A DNA stretch of 16,724 bases from Basidiobolus heterosporus B8920 (GCA_000697455.1 JNET01029376.1:1-16724); one strand, 5' to 3'. Counted from the first letter of the stretch, positions 1 through 9,371 are shown. Notes: a model not told the origin generated them from the sequence alone. A program made the numbers and translations.

Positions 1-137
1 TGGGGGTGGGGGTGAGGGTGAGAGTGGACGTGACGAACATATAACCGAAGAAAGAACGTGGACAAATTGAGGAAATTTAGTAAGATGCTTGGTAGTCACA
101 ATGAATTTACATGCTATTAAATATGGATTTCCACTTG

Positions 138-3100
138 TTACTTTTGTTCTGATTGGGCCTGATTATCATCCAAGAAACGGAAAAAGGTGGACTCAGTCAT
201 GTCTGTTGGAATGGTGTTATCTGTAGCATTTCCACCACCAACAACGGTGGCAACCAGACTAGGGAATACCGCCGCTGCATGGACCTGGTTATGATCTTCC
301 TTAGTGGAGTAGACCTGGTGCACAGGCTTGCCCCCAGCTAATTCATCTCGAACATGCTTTGATGGCGAATTCCAACTACCATCTGGGTTTTCCAAGTCTG
401 GCTCAGATGAGACGCCAAACAGTGAGTCTGGAATGCACCGAATAAATGCACCAACTGGAATAGAAAACATGCCAATGACAATGGAGATGATCCAGTAAAG
501 CCAGCCAATTCGGTAAGTGCTGAATGCAGATCCGCCAAAGTTGACGATCAAAGCCTGTCCGAGAACCATCAACAAGAAGATCACCATGAAGAAGTTGTTC
601 TTGTGAATATTGTAGAAGATATTCAGCTTGTTGTCCAACCGTCGGCAATTGACCTCGTTGAATATTTGCATGAACACAAAGGTATTGAAAATGAGCGTGT
701 TGAGCTCTCTCTTTTCAGTAATGTCTGTAGTATTGATATTCAGAATTGATGGTCCAGCATAGAGCAAGGTAAATGACACAGCTATTTGGAAGATCGCTTG
801 TCCGAGGATCATCTTCCACATCGTGAAAGTGATGAGCGAGGCAGTGCGCGGGGTAGGTGCTCTGTTTAGGAGCTCAGGAGTTGGGGGATCAGTGGCCAAG
901 GCTAAGGCAGCAAGTGTATCCATGATCAGATTCACCCAAAGCAGTTGCACGGCAGTAAGGACAGAAGCCTGTTCATTATCGGATACAGCACTGACAAATG
1001 CCAATACCACAGCGGTAACATTGACGGTGAGTTGGAACTGTAAGAATTTCTTGACTGCATCGTTCACACTTCTGCCCCAGCACACTGCCTTCACGATAGA
1101 AGAGAAATTATCGTCCATGAGAATAATCGAGGAGGCCTCTTTGGCAACTTCAGTGCCGGCAATGCCCATACTAAAGCCAATATCCGCCAGTTTAAGAGCA
1201 GGACCATCGTTGGTTCCATCACCAGTAACTGCGACAACATCCCCCAATTCTCTGAGCTTTCCGACCAGGATCTTTTTGTCTTCTGGACTACTGCGAGCAA
1301 GCACTTGGAGACGAGGCAAGATCGCCATCATTTGATGATGAGTGAGTTTTCTGAAACGAGGCCCTTCCATGACAAGGCCATTCTGGTTGTAGATGCCACA
1401 TTTGGTGGCAATTGATTTGGCAGTTAGAACATTGTCACCAGTTACCATGCGGACAGTAATTCCTGCCTTTTGACAGGCTTGAACTGCCTCTGGTACACCA
1501 GGTCTGAGTGGGTCCTCAATTCCAACAACCCCGATCCAAGTCATACCATGTTCGAGCTCACTCTCATCAGCCTCGTCAAACATAGAATCGACATCCTTGT
1601 ATGCCAAGCCAATGGTTCTCAACGAGTTCGACGCATACAGCATGATAGTATCAGTTATCCCTGCTTGCAGCTCCTTGGACAGCACCTGGGATGCGAGTGT
1701 TTCTTTAGATTCTTCAAGGTCAAGGACGAAGTTGCAGCGGTCGAGGATAATCTCGGATGCGCCCTTTACATAGAGGCGATAGAATTCTCGATCGTTTTCA
1801 TGAATGCGAACCAGAGTGGCCATGCTCTTCTTGGCACTGCTGAAAGGCCACTGCTGCACGACAGTGTAGCGGTCACGGACTTGCTGGTAATTGATGCCAT
1901 TCATGTAATGTATCCAATCAAGCATGGCAGTTTCAGTTTTGGATCCTACGAATGAACGTTTTCCTTCAGAGTCGACGCCTTCAAAAGCACTAGAGTTGAT
2001 GGCGGCGGATTCATGGATAAGATCGGTGACAGGTCTGGTAATATGTTCAGCAACCTCGTTCAGCTCAAGCCATTGAGAGATAGGAAGACGGGGTTGGTAT
2101 TCGGTGGAAATGCTTCCATTCTGGACAAATGACAAGGAGGAGCTGAGAACGCCAGCGACCACTGTCATCTTGTTCTGGGTTAGGGTACCGGTCTTGTCAG
2201 AACAGATAGCAGTGGCACTGCCCATCGTCTCGCAAGCAGATAACACGCGGACCAGGTTGTTGTCTTTAAGCATCTTTGTGGTGGCGAAAGCGAGCGCGAG
2301 AGTGACTGCCAGGGGCAATCCTTCGGGGACAGCAACCACCACGATGGTGATCGTAGTGATGAAGATTCTGACTATTCTATCAACAATCTTCGTGGCTTCT
2401 GGGACTTGGTCTTTGAATGGAATGAAGTACTGCAATAAAAGAACAATCAGCATCACCAACGCAGCCGCGCCACCGAGCTTGGCGATGGTTTCAGCCAGAT
2501 GGTTGAGCTTTAATTGGAGTGGGGTCTCGACCGATTCAGAACGAAGACTCATCATGGTACGGCCATTGAAACTGTTGACTCCGACTGCCACAACTACGCA
2601 GGTTCCAACCCCCTCCAAGACTTTAGAGCCACTGATAAGAAATGGATCAGGTAGGTGGGTTGATGTAGAGGTCTCCGCCTCGTTGACGCAATCCTGGATA
2701 GAGAGTTTTCTTAGTGCATCTGATTCTCCGGTAACTGCACTCTCGTCGCATCTGAGGTTGTAGCCAGAAATGAAGATGCCATCGCCAGCAACTATCTCAC
2801 CTGGTTCCAAGTGAAGAATATCGCCTACCAAAAGGTCGTGAATCGAGATAAGACGGGTGGATCCATTTCTGGTAACCTTAATCTCTCGATCTTCCTTCTT
2901 CCGGTTAAGGTTTCTGAATTGCTTCTCCTTTTGGAAATCATTAATGCTGCCGACAAGCACAACAATGAGAATGGCGACGATAATAGCGAAGCCTTCTACC
3001 CAGTGGACATCTGCCTCGTCTGACGTCGTGACGTCCTCGTAAATTCCAAGCGCCAGTGATACAAGGGCCGCAATAGTAAGAAGAATTAGCATCTTGTCCT

Positions 3101-3455
3101 GGTACGCCATCCACATCAACTGGAAGATGTTTTTGGCTTTGGTTTCAGGTAGGGTATTGGTACCAAAGACCTGGCGACGTAGGTCAAGATTATCTGAGTT
3201 GAGTCCATATTTTGGTTTGGACAAGGAAGTACTACTAGGGTTGTTCCCAACCAACGGCTCCTCAACAGTGAGTCCTTCTTCAGCACTGGTGTGAAGACCC
3301 CCAAGTATACCAGCTATGCCGTCATGACGCTGGAGACTGTTCAAATCTTTGTTGTCGACCCACTCCATGATTTGAGGAGGGGCGAAGGAGAAGGGAGACT
3401 GTTGAAAGTCCCCCATTTCCACCTCTATACCCTCTTTATCGGTATTCTCAACCAT
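138..3455 (-). CDS. PMC1: P-type Ca2+-ATPase, PMCA/PMC1 type (P2B)
   Basis: Pumps Ca2+ out of the cytosol at the cost of ATP; fungal members of this family usually sit in the vacuolar membrane. The 1105-residue reading frame has no intron. Numbered from the ATG at 3455, the visible signatures are actuator TGES 242-245, PEGLP in TM4 377-381, phosphorylation motif DKTGTLT 420-426 (Asp420), nucleotide-binding KGAS 564-567, MVTGDN 670-675 and hinge GDGTND 745-750. TM6 carries N842 and D846 in the WVNLIMDT motif, the Ca2+ ligands of plasma-membrane-type pumps. About ten membrane segments are visible (near 122-140, 152-172, 328-346, 364-388 and six after 805), followed by a hydrophilic tail of about 100 residues. 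Start choice: the open frame runs upstream to a stop at 3636-3638, but that stretch has no ATG. The first ATG (3455, A at -3) lies just before the conserved N-terminal segment; an ATG at 3416 is an alternative. Family assignment is very secure; vacuole versus plasma membrane is inferred from fungal orthologues. Confidence 0.95.
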   Translation of the reverse strand: MVENTDKEGIEVEMGDFQQSPFSFAPPQIMEWVDNKDLNSLQRHDGIAGILGGLHTSAEEGLTVEEPLVGNNPSSTSLSKPKYGLNSDNLDLRRQVFGTNTLPETKAKNIFQLMWMAYQDKMLILLTIAALVSLALGIYEDVTTSDEADVHWVEGFAIIVAILIVVLVGSINDFQKEKQFRNLNRKKEDREIKVTRNGSTRLISIHDLLVGDILHLEPGEIVAGDGIFISGYNLRCDESAVTGESDALRKLSIQDCVNEAETSTSTHLPDPFLISGSKVLEGVGTCVVVAVGVNSFNGRTMMSLRSESVETPLQLKLNHLAETIAKLGGAAALVMLIVLLLQYFIPFKDQVPEATKIVDRIVRIFITTITIVVVAVPEGLPLAVTLALAFATTKMLKDNNLVRVLSACETMGSATAICSDKTGTLTQNKMTVVAGVLSSSLSFVQNGSISTEYQPRLPISQWLELNEVAEHITRPVTDLIHESAAINSSAFEGVDSEGKRSFVGSKTETAMLDWIHYMNGINYQQVRDRYTVVQQWPFSSAKKSMATLVRIHENDREFYRLYVKGASEIILDRCNFVLDLEESKETLASQVLSKELQAGITDTIMLYASNSLRTIGLAYKDVDSMFDEADESELEHGMTWIGVVGIEDPLRPGVPEAVQACQKAGITVRMVTGDNVLTAKSIATKCGIYNQNGLVMEGPRFRKLTHHQMMAILPRLQVLARSSPEDKKILVGKLRELGDVVAVTGDGTNDGPALKLADIGFSMGIAGTEVAKEASSIILMDDNFSSIVKAVCWGRSVNDAVKKFLQFQLTVNVTAVVLAFVSAVSDNEQASVLTAVQLLWVNLIMDTLAALALATDPPTPELLNRAPTPRTASLITFTMWKMILGQAIFQIAVSFTLLYAGPSILNINTTDITEKRELNTLIFNTFVFMQIFNEVNCRRLDNKLNIFYNIHKNNFFMVIFLLMVLGQALIVNFGGSAFSTYRIGWLYWIISIVIGMFSIPVGAFIRCIPDSLFGVSSEPDLENPDGSWNSPSKHVRDELAGGKPVHQVYSTKEDHNQVHAAAVFPSLVATVVGGGNATDNTIPTDMTESTFFRFLDDNQAQSEQK

Positions 3456-3688
3456 TGTGGGGCTTACAGGGGAAGAAGTAGCTGTGGTAGAGAGTTTGGG
3501 TGAAATAAACAAGTCTAGGACAAGTTCAGAAAAAGTGGGGAATTTAAGCAAATCAAAGAAAGGCAATGAAAAAGAGGGTGGTGTGGTGGTCAAGTGGAGT
3601 GGATTAGAACTGACGCCCAAGTGAGATTGAATTGATCAGTGGATTGTCTGGATGGCTGAATTTAAAGGAAATCCAAGACTATTTCACT

Positions 3689-3694
3689 CACGTG
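3689..3694. promoter_or_regulatory. E-box (CACGTG) upstream of the calcium pump
   Basis: A perfect palindromic CACGTG, the binding core of basic helix-loop-helix factors, stands about 235 bp upstream of the pump ATG. A six-base match arises often by chance, so a role is only possible, not shown. Confidence 0.25.
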
Positions 3695-3757
3695 TCGAGA
3701 GTTTTGCCAAGGTCAGTCCATCTCACTACGGCACATAATAAGCTTAAGAGAAACTCA

Positions 3758-3843
3758 GGTTCAGGATATACTGGCTTACAATAGGAATCTCAAGATATGC
3801 TGGCTTACAATGGGAATCTCAGGTATACTGGCCTACAATAAGC
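3758..3843. repeat. 29-bp minisatellite, three copies
   Basis: Three direct copies of a roughly 29-bp unit built around TACTGGCTTACAATAGGAAT: 3758-3786, 3787-3815 and 3816-3843. The last copy is one base shorter, and the copies differ at several positions. It lies about 300 bp upstream of the calcium pump start and has no open frame of note. Confidence 0.85.
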
Positions 3844-4195
3844 ATTGAATAAGGTTTGACGAGATACGTCGTTGCCCAACCTATCTGAATATGGAAGTGG
3901 TCGATAATTAGCTTTTGAAAGTTGCCAATCAAGTGGGGATAAATTGGCGAGATTCGAAAAAGGAAAGGGATAGTCTAGGGGTAGTAGGATATTTGATAAA
4001 TGGTCGTGCAAGAATAAATGAACCTGATCCGAGTATAATGGTAAGATCGCTTGGCGATGAGTTACTTGACGAGTCGAACCTATCCCAAGCGTATTCCAAG
4101 GAATATTCGAAGCACACGTCAGAAACATTCCTAACCAACCAATCGACTGGGACTTGAACTTACTCGTAGTTGAGGTTGGCTATTTTAAGCACCCG

Positions 4196-4259
4196 CTAGG
4201 CATCCGCTAGGCACTGGCTAGGCATCCACTAGGCACCTGGTTAGGCATCCACTAGGCAC
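4196..4259. repeat. 22-23 bp minisatellite (CTAGGCATCC...)
   Basis: Two full units and one partial unit: 4196-4217, 4218-4240 and 4241-4259. Each unit is itself two near-copies of a CTAGGCA-containing 10-mer, so the array probably grew in two steps, first a 10-mer and then a 22-23-mer. Confidence 0.85.
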
Positions 4260-4405
4260 AACACCATTCAGACATCGCGTATCTAATGAACACCTCGAAC
4301 TCACAGTAGTAGTTGCGGTTTACTGGTTATTCGATTAAAGTTATCTTGGGTAACTATCACCTAGTATCTTCACACTGTTGTTGGCAATCATGCAGTGTGA
4401 CGTTC

Positions 4406-4459
4406 GTTCAGGAATGGATCGATGCTCCAACTGTTCAGGAAAGGATAGATACGCCAGCA
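4406..4459. repeat. 27-bp tandem duplication, diverged
   Basis: Two adjacent 27-bp units (4406-4432 and 4433-4459), both starting GTTCAGGAA. The unit length is a multiple of three and one frame is open across both, giving the related nonapeptides VQEWIDAPT and VQERIDTPA. No ATG-started gene can be built around it, so I treat it as non-coding. Confidence 0.7.
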
Positions 4460-4543
4460 AATCTACCCACCTCCCCTGAGCCTTTGCTGGAACTTTCGTC
4501 GGAATCAACAGTGAAGAGTATTGACAACTAGGGGTGGGACAGT

Positions 4544-4624
4544 GGTAGTGGGAATGGTAGTGGGAATGGTAGTGGGAATGGTAGTGGGAATGACGGTGAC
4601 TGTGATGGTGATGGTGATGGTGGT
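4544..4624. repeat. 12-bp minisatellite GGTAGTGGGAAT x4 followed by GTGATG repeats
   Basis: Four exact copies of GGTAGTGGGAAT run from 4544 to 4591 and pass into a degenerate GTGATG hexamer tract up to 4624. Read on the minus strand it gives an apparent His-rich frame (HSHYHSHYH), which is a by-product of the repeat and not a gene. The exact identity of the four 12-mers points to recent expansion or homogenisation. Confidence 0.9.
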
Positions 4625-4890
4625 AGAGTGGTGATGCGGCGCATTCGTTCATTCTGTCGATCATTCCATGCTTCTTAGTCAAACGGAAATGAAATTCGCT
4701 ATTTATGGGCCATCTATGGGGCCATCAGATATAACTGTATCGTCTGAGTTACAGTAATGAATGGCTCGGGTAAGTGGATTATTATGTAGCACAATTACTC
4801 TATTAAGGTAAGACACTTATTGCTTCATTGAGTCTTAGTTCATAATGATACTGTGATACTGCCAAGGTTTGTGTAAAACAAGAACGGAAT

Positions 4891-4923
4891 TTTTGGTGAT
4901 TTTGGCGATTTTGGCGATTTTGG
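4891..4923. repeat. 9-bp repeat GATTTTGGC, about 3.5 copies
   Basis: Short array of a 9-bp unit, GATTTTGGC or GATTTTGGT, in AT-rich non-coding DNA. A very similar 9-bp unit (GGTGATTCT) is repeated at 9533-9559. Confidence 0.8.
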
Positions 4924-4988
4924 TACAATGAGTTAGACAGTGAATTCAATTGCAAGTGAGCTAGGTTCCACAAATTTTATGAAGCTAT

Positions 4989-5193
4989 CCTAACCCTAAT
5001 TCCCCATCATTCTTTATGAGCTTCACGTTTCCAATGATTTCGATTTTTCCCATCATTTTTAATATCTTGATAAGTTGCATCCCTAACCCTTTTCTTATAA
5101 CCCTATAGCCGGCGATTTGTATGATTAATTAAAAGTTTATCCGTAGCGTATTTGAAAAACCTAATCCTAAAATCGGACTTAGGGTTGGGTTAG
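4989..5193. repeat. Cluster of short telomere-like motifs (CCCTAA/TTAGGG)
   Basis: CCTAACCCTAA at 4989-4999, CCCTAACCCT at 5081-5090, TAACCCTA near 5097 and, in the opposite orientation, TTAGGGTTGGGTTAG at 5179-5193. Each is fewer than three TTAGGG units. They could be relics of telomere-repair insertions, telo-box-like promoter elements of the downstream gene, or chance in AT-rich DNA. Confidence 0.4.
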
Positions 5194-5462
5194 TAAAGAA
5201 AACAACTTCATACTTCAATTTCAAATCAACTTTCCATAGTTGCTTCTGATTTCTATCAACTTTCTATAATCACTCGAGATTTGAAATTCTATGTGTACAA
5301 CGAAATCACTACGAGATCTGATAAGTCAATAGAACTCTCGGATAGAACTACCGAATTTTTTTTCTACTCAGGAACGAGGCTATTTTGTGGGGCAGAGACT
5401 TAAAGGACACTTTGAACTTGCTTCATACCCTTGTTTTCCTATTATCATAGACACCCCACAAC

Positions 5463-5847
5463 ATGACCAAGCTCATCACTGCCGCTGAAGTTAGTCTCCA
5501 CAACAAGGAAGATGATTGCTGGTGCATCATCAACGGCAAGGTTTACGATTGCACCAAGTTCCTTGACGACGTAAGTTTCACAGGTTCCCTTTCCTTAAGC
5601 CCCCTATTAACCAGGCCTTTGTTTTCAGCATCCAGGTGGTGGTGAAGTGATTACCGAGTGTGCTGGTACCGATGCTACCGAGCCTTTCGATGAGATTGGC
5701 CACTCCGAGGAGGCAGTCAAGATGTTGGAAGACTTGTATGTTGGTGACCTTGAGAGAGACTTGGCTGCTGAGGCTGAAGCAGCCAAGAAGGCTCAACAAC
5801 CAGGTCTGTTGCAATCTATCTGGGGCTCTATCTGGGGTTCATCCTAA
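5463..5847 (+). CDS. Cytochrome b5-like heme protein, no membrane anchor
   Basis: Small heme electron carrier; relatives donate electrons to fatty-acid desaturases, hydroxylases and P450s. Two exons, 5463-5570 and 5629-5847, flank a 58-bp intron (GTAAGT...TTTTCAG, branch TATTAAC). The junction restores the family signature FLDD|HPGG, and the protein is 108 residues. The heme-ligand histidines are His37 (HPGG) and His61 (GHS), 24 apart as in classical cytochrome b5. The N-terminal AAEVSLHNKEDDCWCIING is the standard opening strand and helix region. After the heme domain come an Ala/Glu/Lys-rich linker and the tail LLQSIWGSIWGSS, which is too short for the usual C-terminal transmembrane helix. 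A soluble or only peripherally bound form is therefore likely. The ATG has A at -3. The gene is convergent with the next gene, with 179 bp between the stops. Confidence 0.92.
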
Positions 5848-5960
5848 TTAGAAGGATCTCACCATACAAACAATCAACCAATATGGGAGTATCTGATCTC
5901 TGTATCTGATCCCTATATCCCTCTTATCTAGACAACCTATTCCTAATCATTAGTGTTCCT

Positions 5961-5966
5961 AATAAA
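5961..5966 (+). promoter_or_regulatory. Polyadenylation signal AATAAA (cytochrome b5 gene)
   Basis: A canonical AATAAA stands 113 bp after the cytochrome b5 stop codon on the same strand, in the 179-bp convergent gap. The spacing fits a short 3' UTR; the assignment is inferred. Confidence 0.5.
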
Positions 5967-6026
5967 TATCAGAGTGCCAAAACCGTTTTATCTGTTGTGT
6001 TTATCCTAGTACATGATTGCGTCTCT

Positions 6027-7857
6027 CTAATCTATATTTCGACGAAGCTGTGCGCGTTCTCTTATCTGTTCTAATATCTCAATTTGTCGAAGCAACCTGG
6101 CTTCCAGTTGGCGAGAATGTATTCTCTCTTCCATCAGCCTGCCCTCAATTTCTCTCATTAGGTCAGAGCTGGTTCTCTCAGCCGTAGCGGTTGGTTCTGG
6201 TGGCACATCTCTCTGTCTTTCACCAAGTACCAGTCCGTGCCTGGAATACACAGGTGATCGATGATGATTAGCACACATATAAACAGGAGTAATACCTTAG
6301 TTAACAATACCTGGAAAGGGTTCCTTCTAGGATTTTCGAAAGGTGACTGTCGAGTACTGTGTCGCGCTCCTTCAGAAGCACGTCGTAGTGTCGATTGGCG
6401 ACCAGGCGTTCGATCAATCTCTCGTAGTCGCGTCTAGCCAGATAACTCAATAGTTCATTAGAGCTACTGTAGGCAGCACGGATGGTTTGGAGCCCTTTTG
6501 AAAGGGTTTCCGTTGTTTGAGTCAATAAAAATGATCTGCTATCTTCCTGCCAAGTGGATTGTGATTCTTCTGATGATGATCCTTGATTATTTGCATGTCC
6601 ACCAGTAACCGATAGGTTATCGTCGTGACAAGGTCTCGGGCTACGAACCGACACCTCATCTGAGAGAAAAGATTGAGGGTCTTGAGTAGATCGATCTGAA
6701 TGTCGGTCTGAAGGCTGCAGACTCTCAATTATGTCGGAATGCAGGGTGAAATCGGTCTTTTGGATAGTCATCTCAAGAGGATCTTTATCGTAATGAATAC
6801 TGCTGTTTGTACTCCCAGCGGTCTGAATATCCTCATCATTCCTTGCTTCATATGCACGATGTTCCGGAAGTGGTTGGTTCTCGAAAGACAGCTCGCGTGA
6901 TTTCTCTATATCTAGGTTCATTGAAATATTCCCGCTACGAGACACGGACTCCCCTTCAGTCATGATCTGGAGTAAGCTGGGTTGAGAAGTATCGGTGGCT
7001 TCATTGATAATAGTAGGTAGGAGCATCGTTCCTAGTGGTGCTTGCTTATCCTGAGGTATCGCTGAAGCAGTTGTAGGCTCAGGAGAGCTGGGCTCCATTT
7101 GAACGACAGAATCCTCCCGAGTCACCTCATCAGCCTCGTGCTTAGAACGGTCCAAGGGAGGTTGTTCAGTAAGGATAGAATTTTCTTGATAGCGAAGTTT
7201 TTGACGAGAGATTATATCGGATAATAACTTATTTACATGAGAGATTCTAGTTTCCACCAAGGATCTTTCTCGAACGTTAGGTAAAGGTTTCTTTGGTTCT
7301 TGTTCTTCTTTGAGTATTGGTTGTTCTAAAGTTTTCTCAACCAGGTTATGACTTGGTTTGAGGTGTGTTTTTGATGGGAGTTCAAAAGCTCTTATAGGGT
7401 CCCTTTTTTGAACACTAGTTCGTTTCAAGTGGGATTTCTGTTTGGACTGGGGTTTGGATAACGTTGGCGAAGGGGAAATTAAGTTGGCTGGAAGGTCGGG
7501 AAAATACTGAAGGTTTTGATGAATGGAGGGGTTGATTCGCTTTTTTAGTGTGGAACCTTGGGTAGAGCGAGTAGTGGTTGTATTTGTTTCTTTTACCAGG
7601 GTTGGGGTTAGATAAGGTGACTGATGGACGGGAGAAGAGGCAAGACTCTTCGTTGGCAAAGAAACCACTACCTCAGCGTTTCCTCTGTCATTCAGGGTGA
7701 TGTGGTGATGAGTGGAGGTAGTAGGTTGCGGTGATGGTAGGGTATTAGAGGTTCGAACTTCTTTTGGGGTGGCTTTAAGGTAACGCCAACTACTCCCTAA
7801 CTGGCAAGAATCCTCTTTCACTACGGCAGTTTTTCGTGTGATGGAACGATGCTTCAT
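6027..7857 (-). CDS. Unrecognised, mostly disordered protein with C-terminal coiled coil
   Basis: I do not recognise this protein. Exon 1 is 7857-6311 and exon 2 is 6240-6027. The 70-bp intron (GTATTG...ATTCCAG, branch TGCTAAT) splits an Arg codon, and reading through it would end the protein two residues later. The joined protein has 586 residues. Residues 1-440 are polar and low in complexity, rich in Ser, Thr, Pro, Gln and charged residues, with no membrane segment or signal peptide. From about 450 the sequence becomes helical, with a charged Leu/Arg/Glu-rich stretch up to 516. Residues 540-586 form a strong coiled-coil candidate (LMREIEGRLMEERI and onward). Such a plan, a long disordered N-terminus and a C-terminal coiled coil, is common in scaffold, cytoskeletal and regulatory proteins, but no function can be assigned. 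A further upstream exon cannot be excluded because the ATG context (CAT at -3 to -1) is not strong. Confidence 0.8.
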
Positions 7858-8071
7858 ATGTATTTCACCCAGTGGTCAAAATCATCCATGAACACGAATC
7901 ATCAACAATCGTAGGATTTTCAGTGTAAACAATATGAACCAACGATATGGATCAAATGTATGGTACACAAGATGGTAAACAATAGAGTAATGAGTAAGGG
8001 ATTTTTGGAATCAACGCTTTAAATGAATAAGGTGAGCCAAGATCAAGAAAGCCCTCAGAAAAAAGGGGGAA

Positions 8072-8077
8072 TTTATT
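8072..8077 (-). promoter_or_regulatory. Polyadenylation signal AATAAA (tryptophanyl-tRNA synthetase gene)
   Basis: The minus strand reads AATAAA here, 31 bp beyond the synthetase stop codon, in the 251-bp gap before the start of the next minus-strand gene. Inferred from motif and position only. Confidence 0.45.
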
Positions 8078-8108
8078 GAAATATACATTAAGAATTACTC
8101 CACGAAAA

Positions 8109-9371
8109 TCAGGCTTTCTGCTCGGATGGATTACGCTTTGGAAGGTAATCAATGTTACGAGTGGGGTCCATGAATTGCTTGACAAGTTCATCTGTGACCT
8201 GCTTACGACGCTCCTGGAAATCGGCAACGAACTTTTGAAGAACTTGGATGCATCTGGCTTTCATAGCGCCGGTGGTCAAAGTTCCGTCCTTGTAGGTCTT
8301 GTACAATTGAGCGAGCTCCTCGTCATCCTCAAGGAAGAACGAGAGATACTGGTAGGCAACATCTACGTCGGGGTTGCCACCGTTCTGTTGATGGAGCTCC
8401 AGAGTATCCCCACCGCCGGAATAGGCGTAGCGGTTGATCTTATTCTTGATCTTGTTGGGGGTATCGTTCATAAAGATGGCGGAGGAGTCAACGGAAGCGC
8501 TCATCTTGGTCTGGGAGCCTTGAAGAGCTGGGAAGAACTTGGCGTGGATGAGAGATGGCTTGGGATACTTCAGCTTGTGAGCCACATCTCTGGTCAAACG
8601 GAAATAGGGATCTTGATCGATGGCGCAGGGAATCAAGCATGGAATATCATGTTTGGCACCAAAGATCTGAGGGAAACTGTTTGAGAAAGAAGGGGCAGCT
8701 TGAACCGAAACGAAATGCAGTTTTCCAATACAATCACTATCGGTGAATCCGAAGGCAGCCTTGGAGGTACTGGCCGTGATGGAACGCGAGATTTTCACCA
8801 CATTCTTGTAGAAGGGTCCACCTACATAATCAAAGTTTGAGAAGATGAAGGTTTTCTCCAAGTTGAAGCCACAGGCGATGATCTCCTTGGCGTTGTTGTA
8901 AGCATATTCTTGGCACTGTTCGGGCTGGAGATTGGCCTTGAATAAGTACTTCTCATCGTCGGTCAATTGGATGACCAAGGGGACATCGAACACCTCTTGG
9001 AGCCATTGACAGAATACGAAGGGCACCATGTGACCAAGGTGCATGTTATCACTACTAGGACCACGTCCGGTATACAAGAAGAAAGGCTTTCCTTTCTCGT
9101 ATCTATCCAAGATCTGGGTCAGTTCCCGATGAGAGAAGAAGATACCACGACGAAGGAAGATGTGAGGCTTTCTTCCGGTCAATTTTTCGAAACGGTTCAA
9201 TAAAGTTTCGTCAATAGGACGAGTACCGAATTGTTCGATAAGCTTGGTATAATCGATGGACTGTACTTTTCCATCCACCACTGCTCCCTCGACCTCCCAA
9301 GGGGTGATGTTTTGTTCCTGTACGACAGGTTTCTCTTCAATATCCTTAGGGACAGTATCTACTTGGCTCAT
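8109..9371 (-). CDS. WRS1: Tryptophanyl-tRNA synthetase, cytosolic
   Basis: Charges tRNA-Trp with tryptophan in the cytosol. It is a 420-residue class Ic synthetase, about the length of fungal cytosolic forms, encoded by one exon. The class I signatures are HLGH at 111-114 (the HIGH motif, preceded by [10 protein letters not shown]) and KMSAS at 289-293. The eukaryotic/archaeal-type context around them ([38 protein letters not shown]) distinguishes it from the bacterial/mitochondrial type. There is no WHEP domain and no mitochondrial targeting peptide: the N-terminus [14 protein letters not shown] is acidic. The gene is the middle one of three minus-strand genes, downstream of the histidine kinase and upstream of the disordered protein, each with its own promoter gap. 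Confidence 0.97.
   Translation of the reverse strand: MSQVDTVPKDIEEKPVVQEQNITPWEVEGAVVDGKVQSIDYTKLIEQFGTRPIDETLLNRFEKLTGRKPHIFLRRGIFFSHRELTQILDRYEKGKPFFLYTGRGPSSDNMHLGHMVPFVFCQWLQEVFDVPLVIQLTDDEKYLFKANLQPEQCQEYAYNNAKEIIACGFNLEKTFIFSNFDYVGGPFYKNVVKISRSITASTSKAAFGFTDSDCIGKLHFVSVQAAPSFSNSFPQIFGAKHDIPCLIPCAIDQDPYFRLTRDVAHKLKYPKPSLIHAKFFPALQGSQTKMSASVDSSAIFMNDTPNKIKNKINRYAYSGGGDTLELHQQNGGNPDVDVAYQYLSFFLEDDEELAQLYKTYKDGTLTTGAMKARCIQVLQKFVADFQERRKQVTDELVKQFMDPTRNIDYLPKRNPSEQKA

Larger units (their letters stand above)
3456..5462. other. Non-coding gap rich in short tandem repeats
   Basis: About 2 kb lie between the start of the calcium pump (minus strand) and the start of the cytochrome b5 gene (plus strand), so it holds both promoters. 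Open frames here start at TTG, lie on both strands and resemble nothing, and one His-rich frame is only the translation of a minisatellite. I see an E-box CACGTG at 3689-3694, about 235 bp upstream of the pump ATG, and five separate tandem repeats (listed individually). Short telomere-like motifs lie at 4989-5193. No tRNA could be folded. The rest shows nothing I can name. Confidence 0.7.

Noticed and set aside
1-30. G-rich start of the window (GGGGGTGGGGGTGAGGG), possible G-quadruplex or telomere end
   Set aside because: Only three runs of three or more G are visible, the tract is cut by the window edge, and it is not a regular telomere repeat.
823-2763. Plus-strand frames of 161-219 codons opposite the calcium pump
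   Set aside because: They are antisense shadows of a strongly conserved coding sequence and lack features of their own.
4065-4095. tRNA B-box-like sequence (GGTTCGACTC on the minus strand)
   Set aside because: The flanks do not form a T-arm stem and no matching A-box or acceptor stem is present on either side.
3915-4531. Possible small plus-strand gene from frames at 3915-4157 and 4313-4531
   Set aside because: Both frames begin at TTG, with no good ATG. No splice pair clearly joins them, an opposite-strand frame overlaps the first, and nothing resembles a known protein.
4341-4682. Minus-strand frame with a striking His-rich run (HHHHHHHSHRHSHYHSHYH), like a metal-binding protein
   Set aside because: The run is just the translation of the GGTAGTGGGAAT/GTGATG minisatellite. 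The rest of the frame is featureless.
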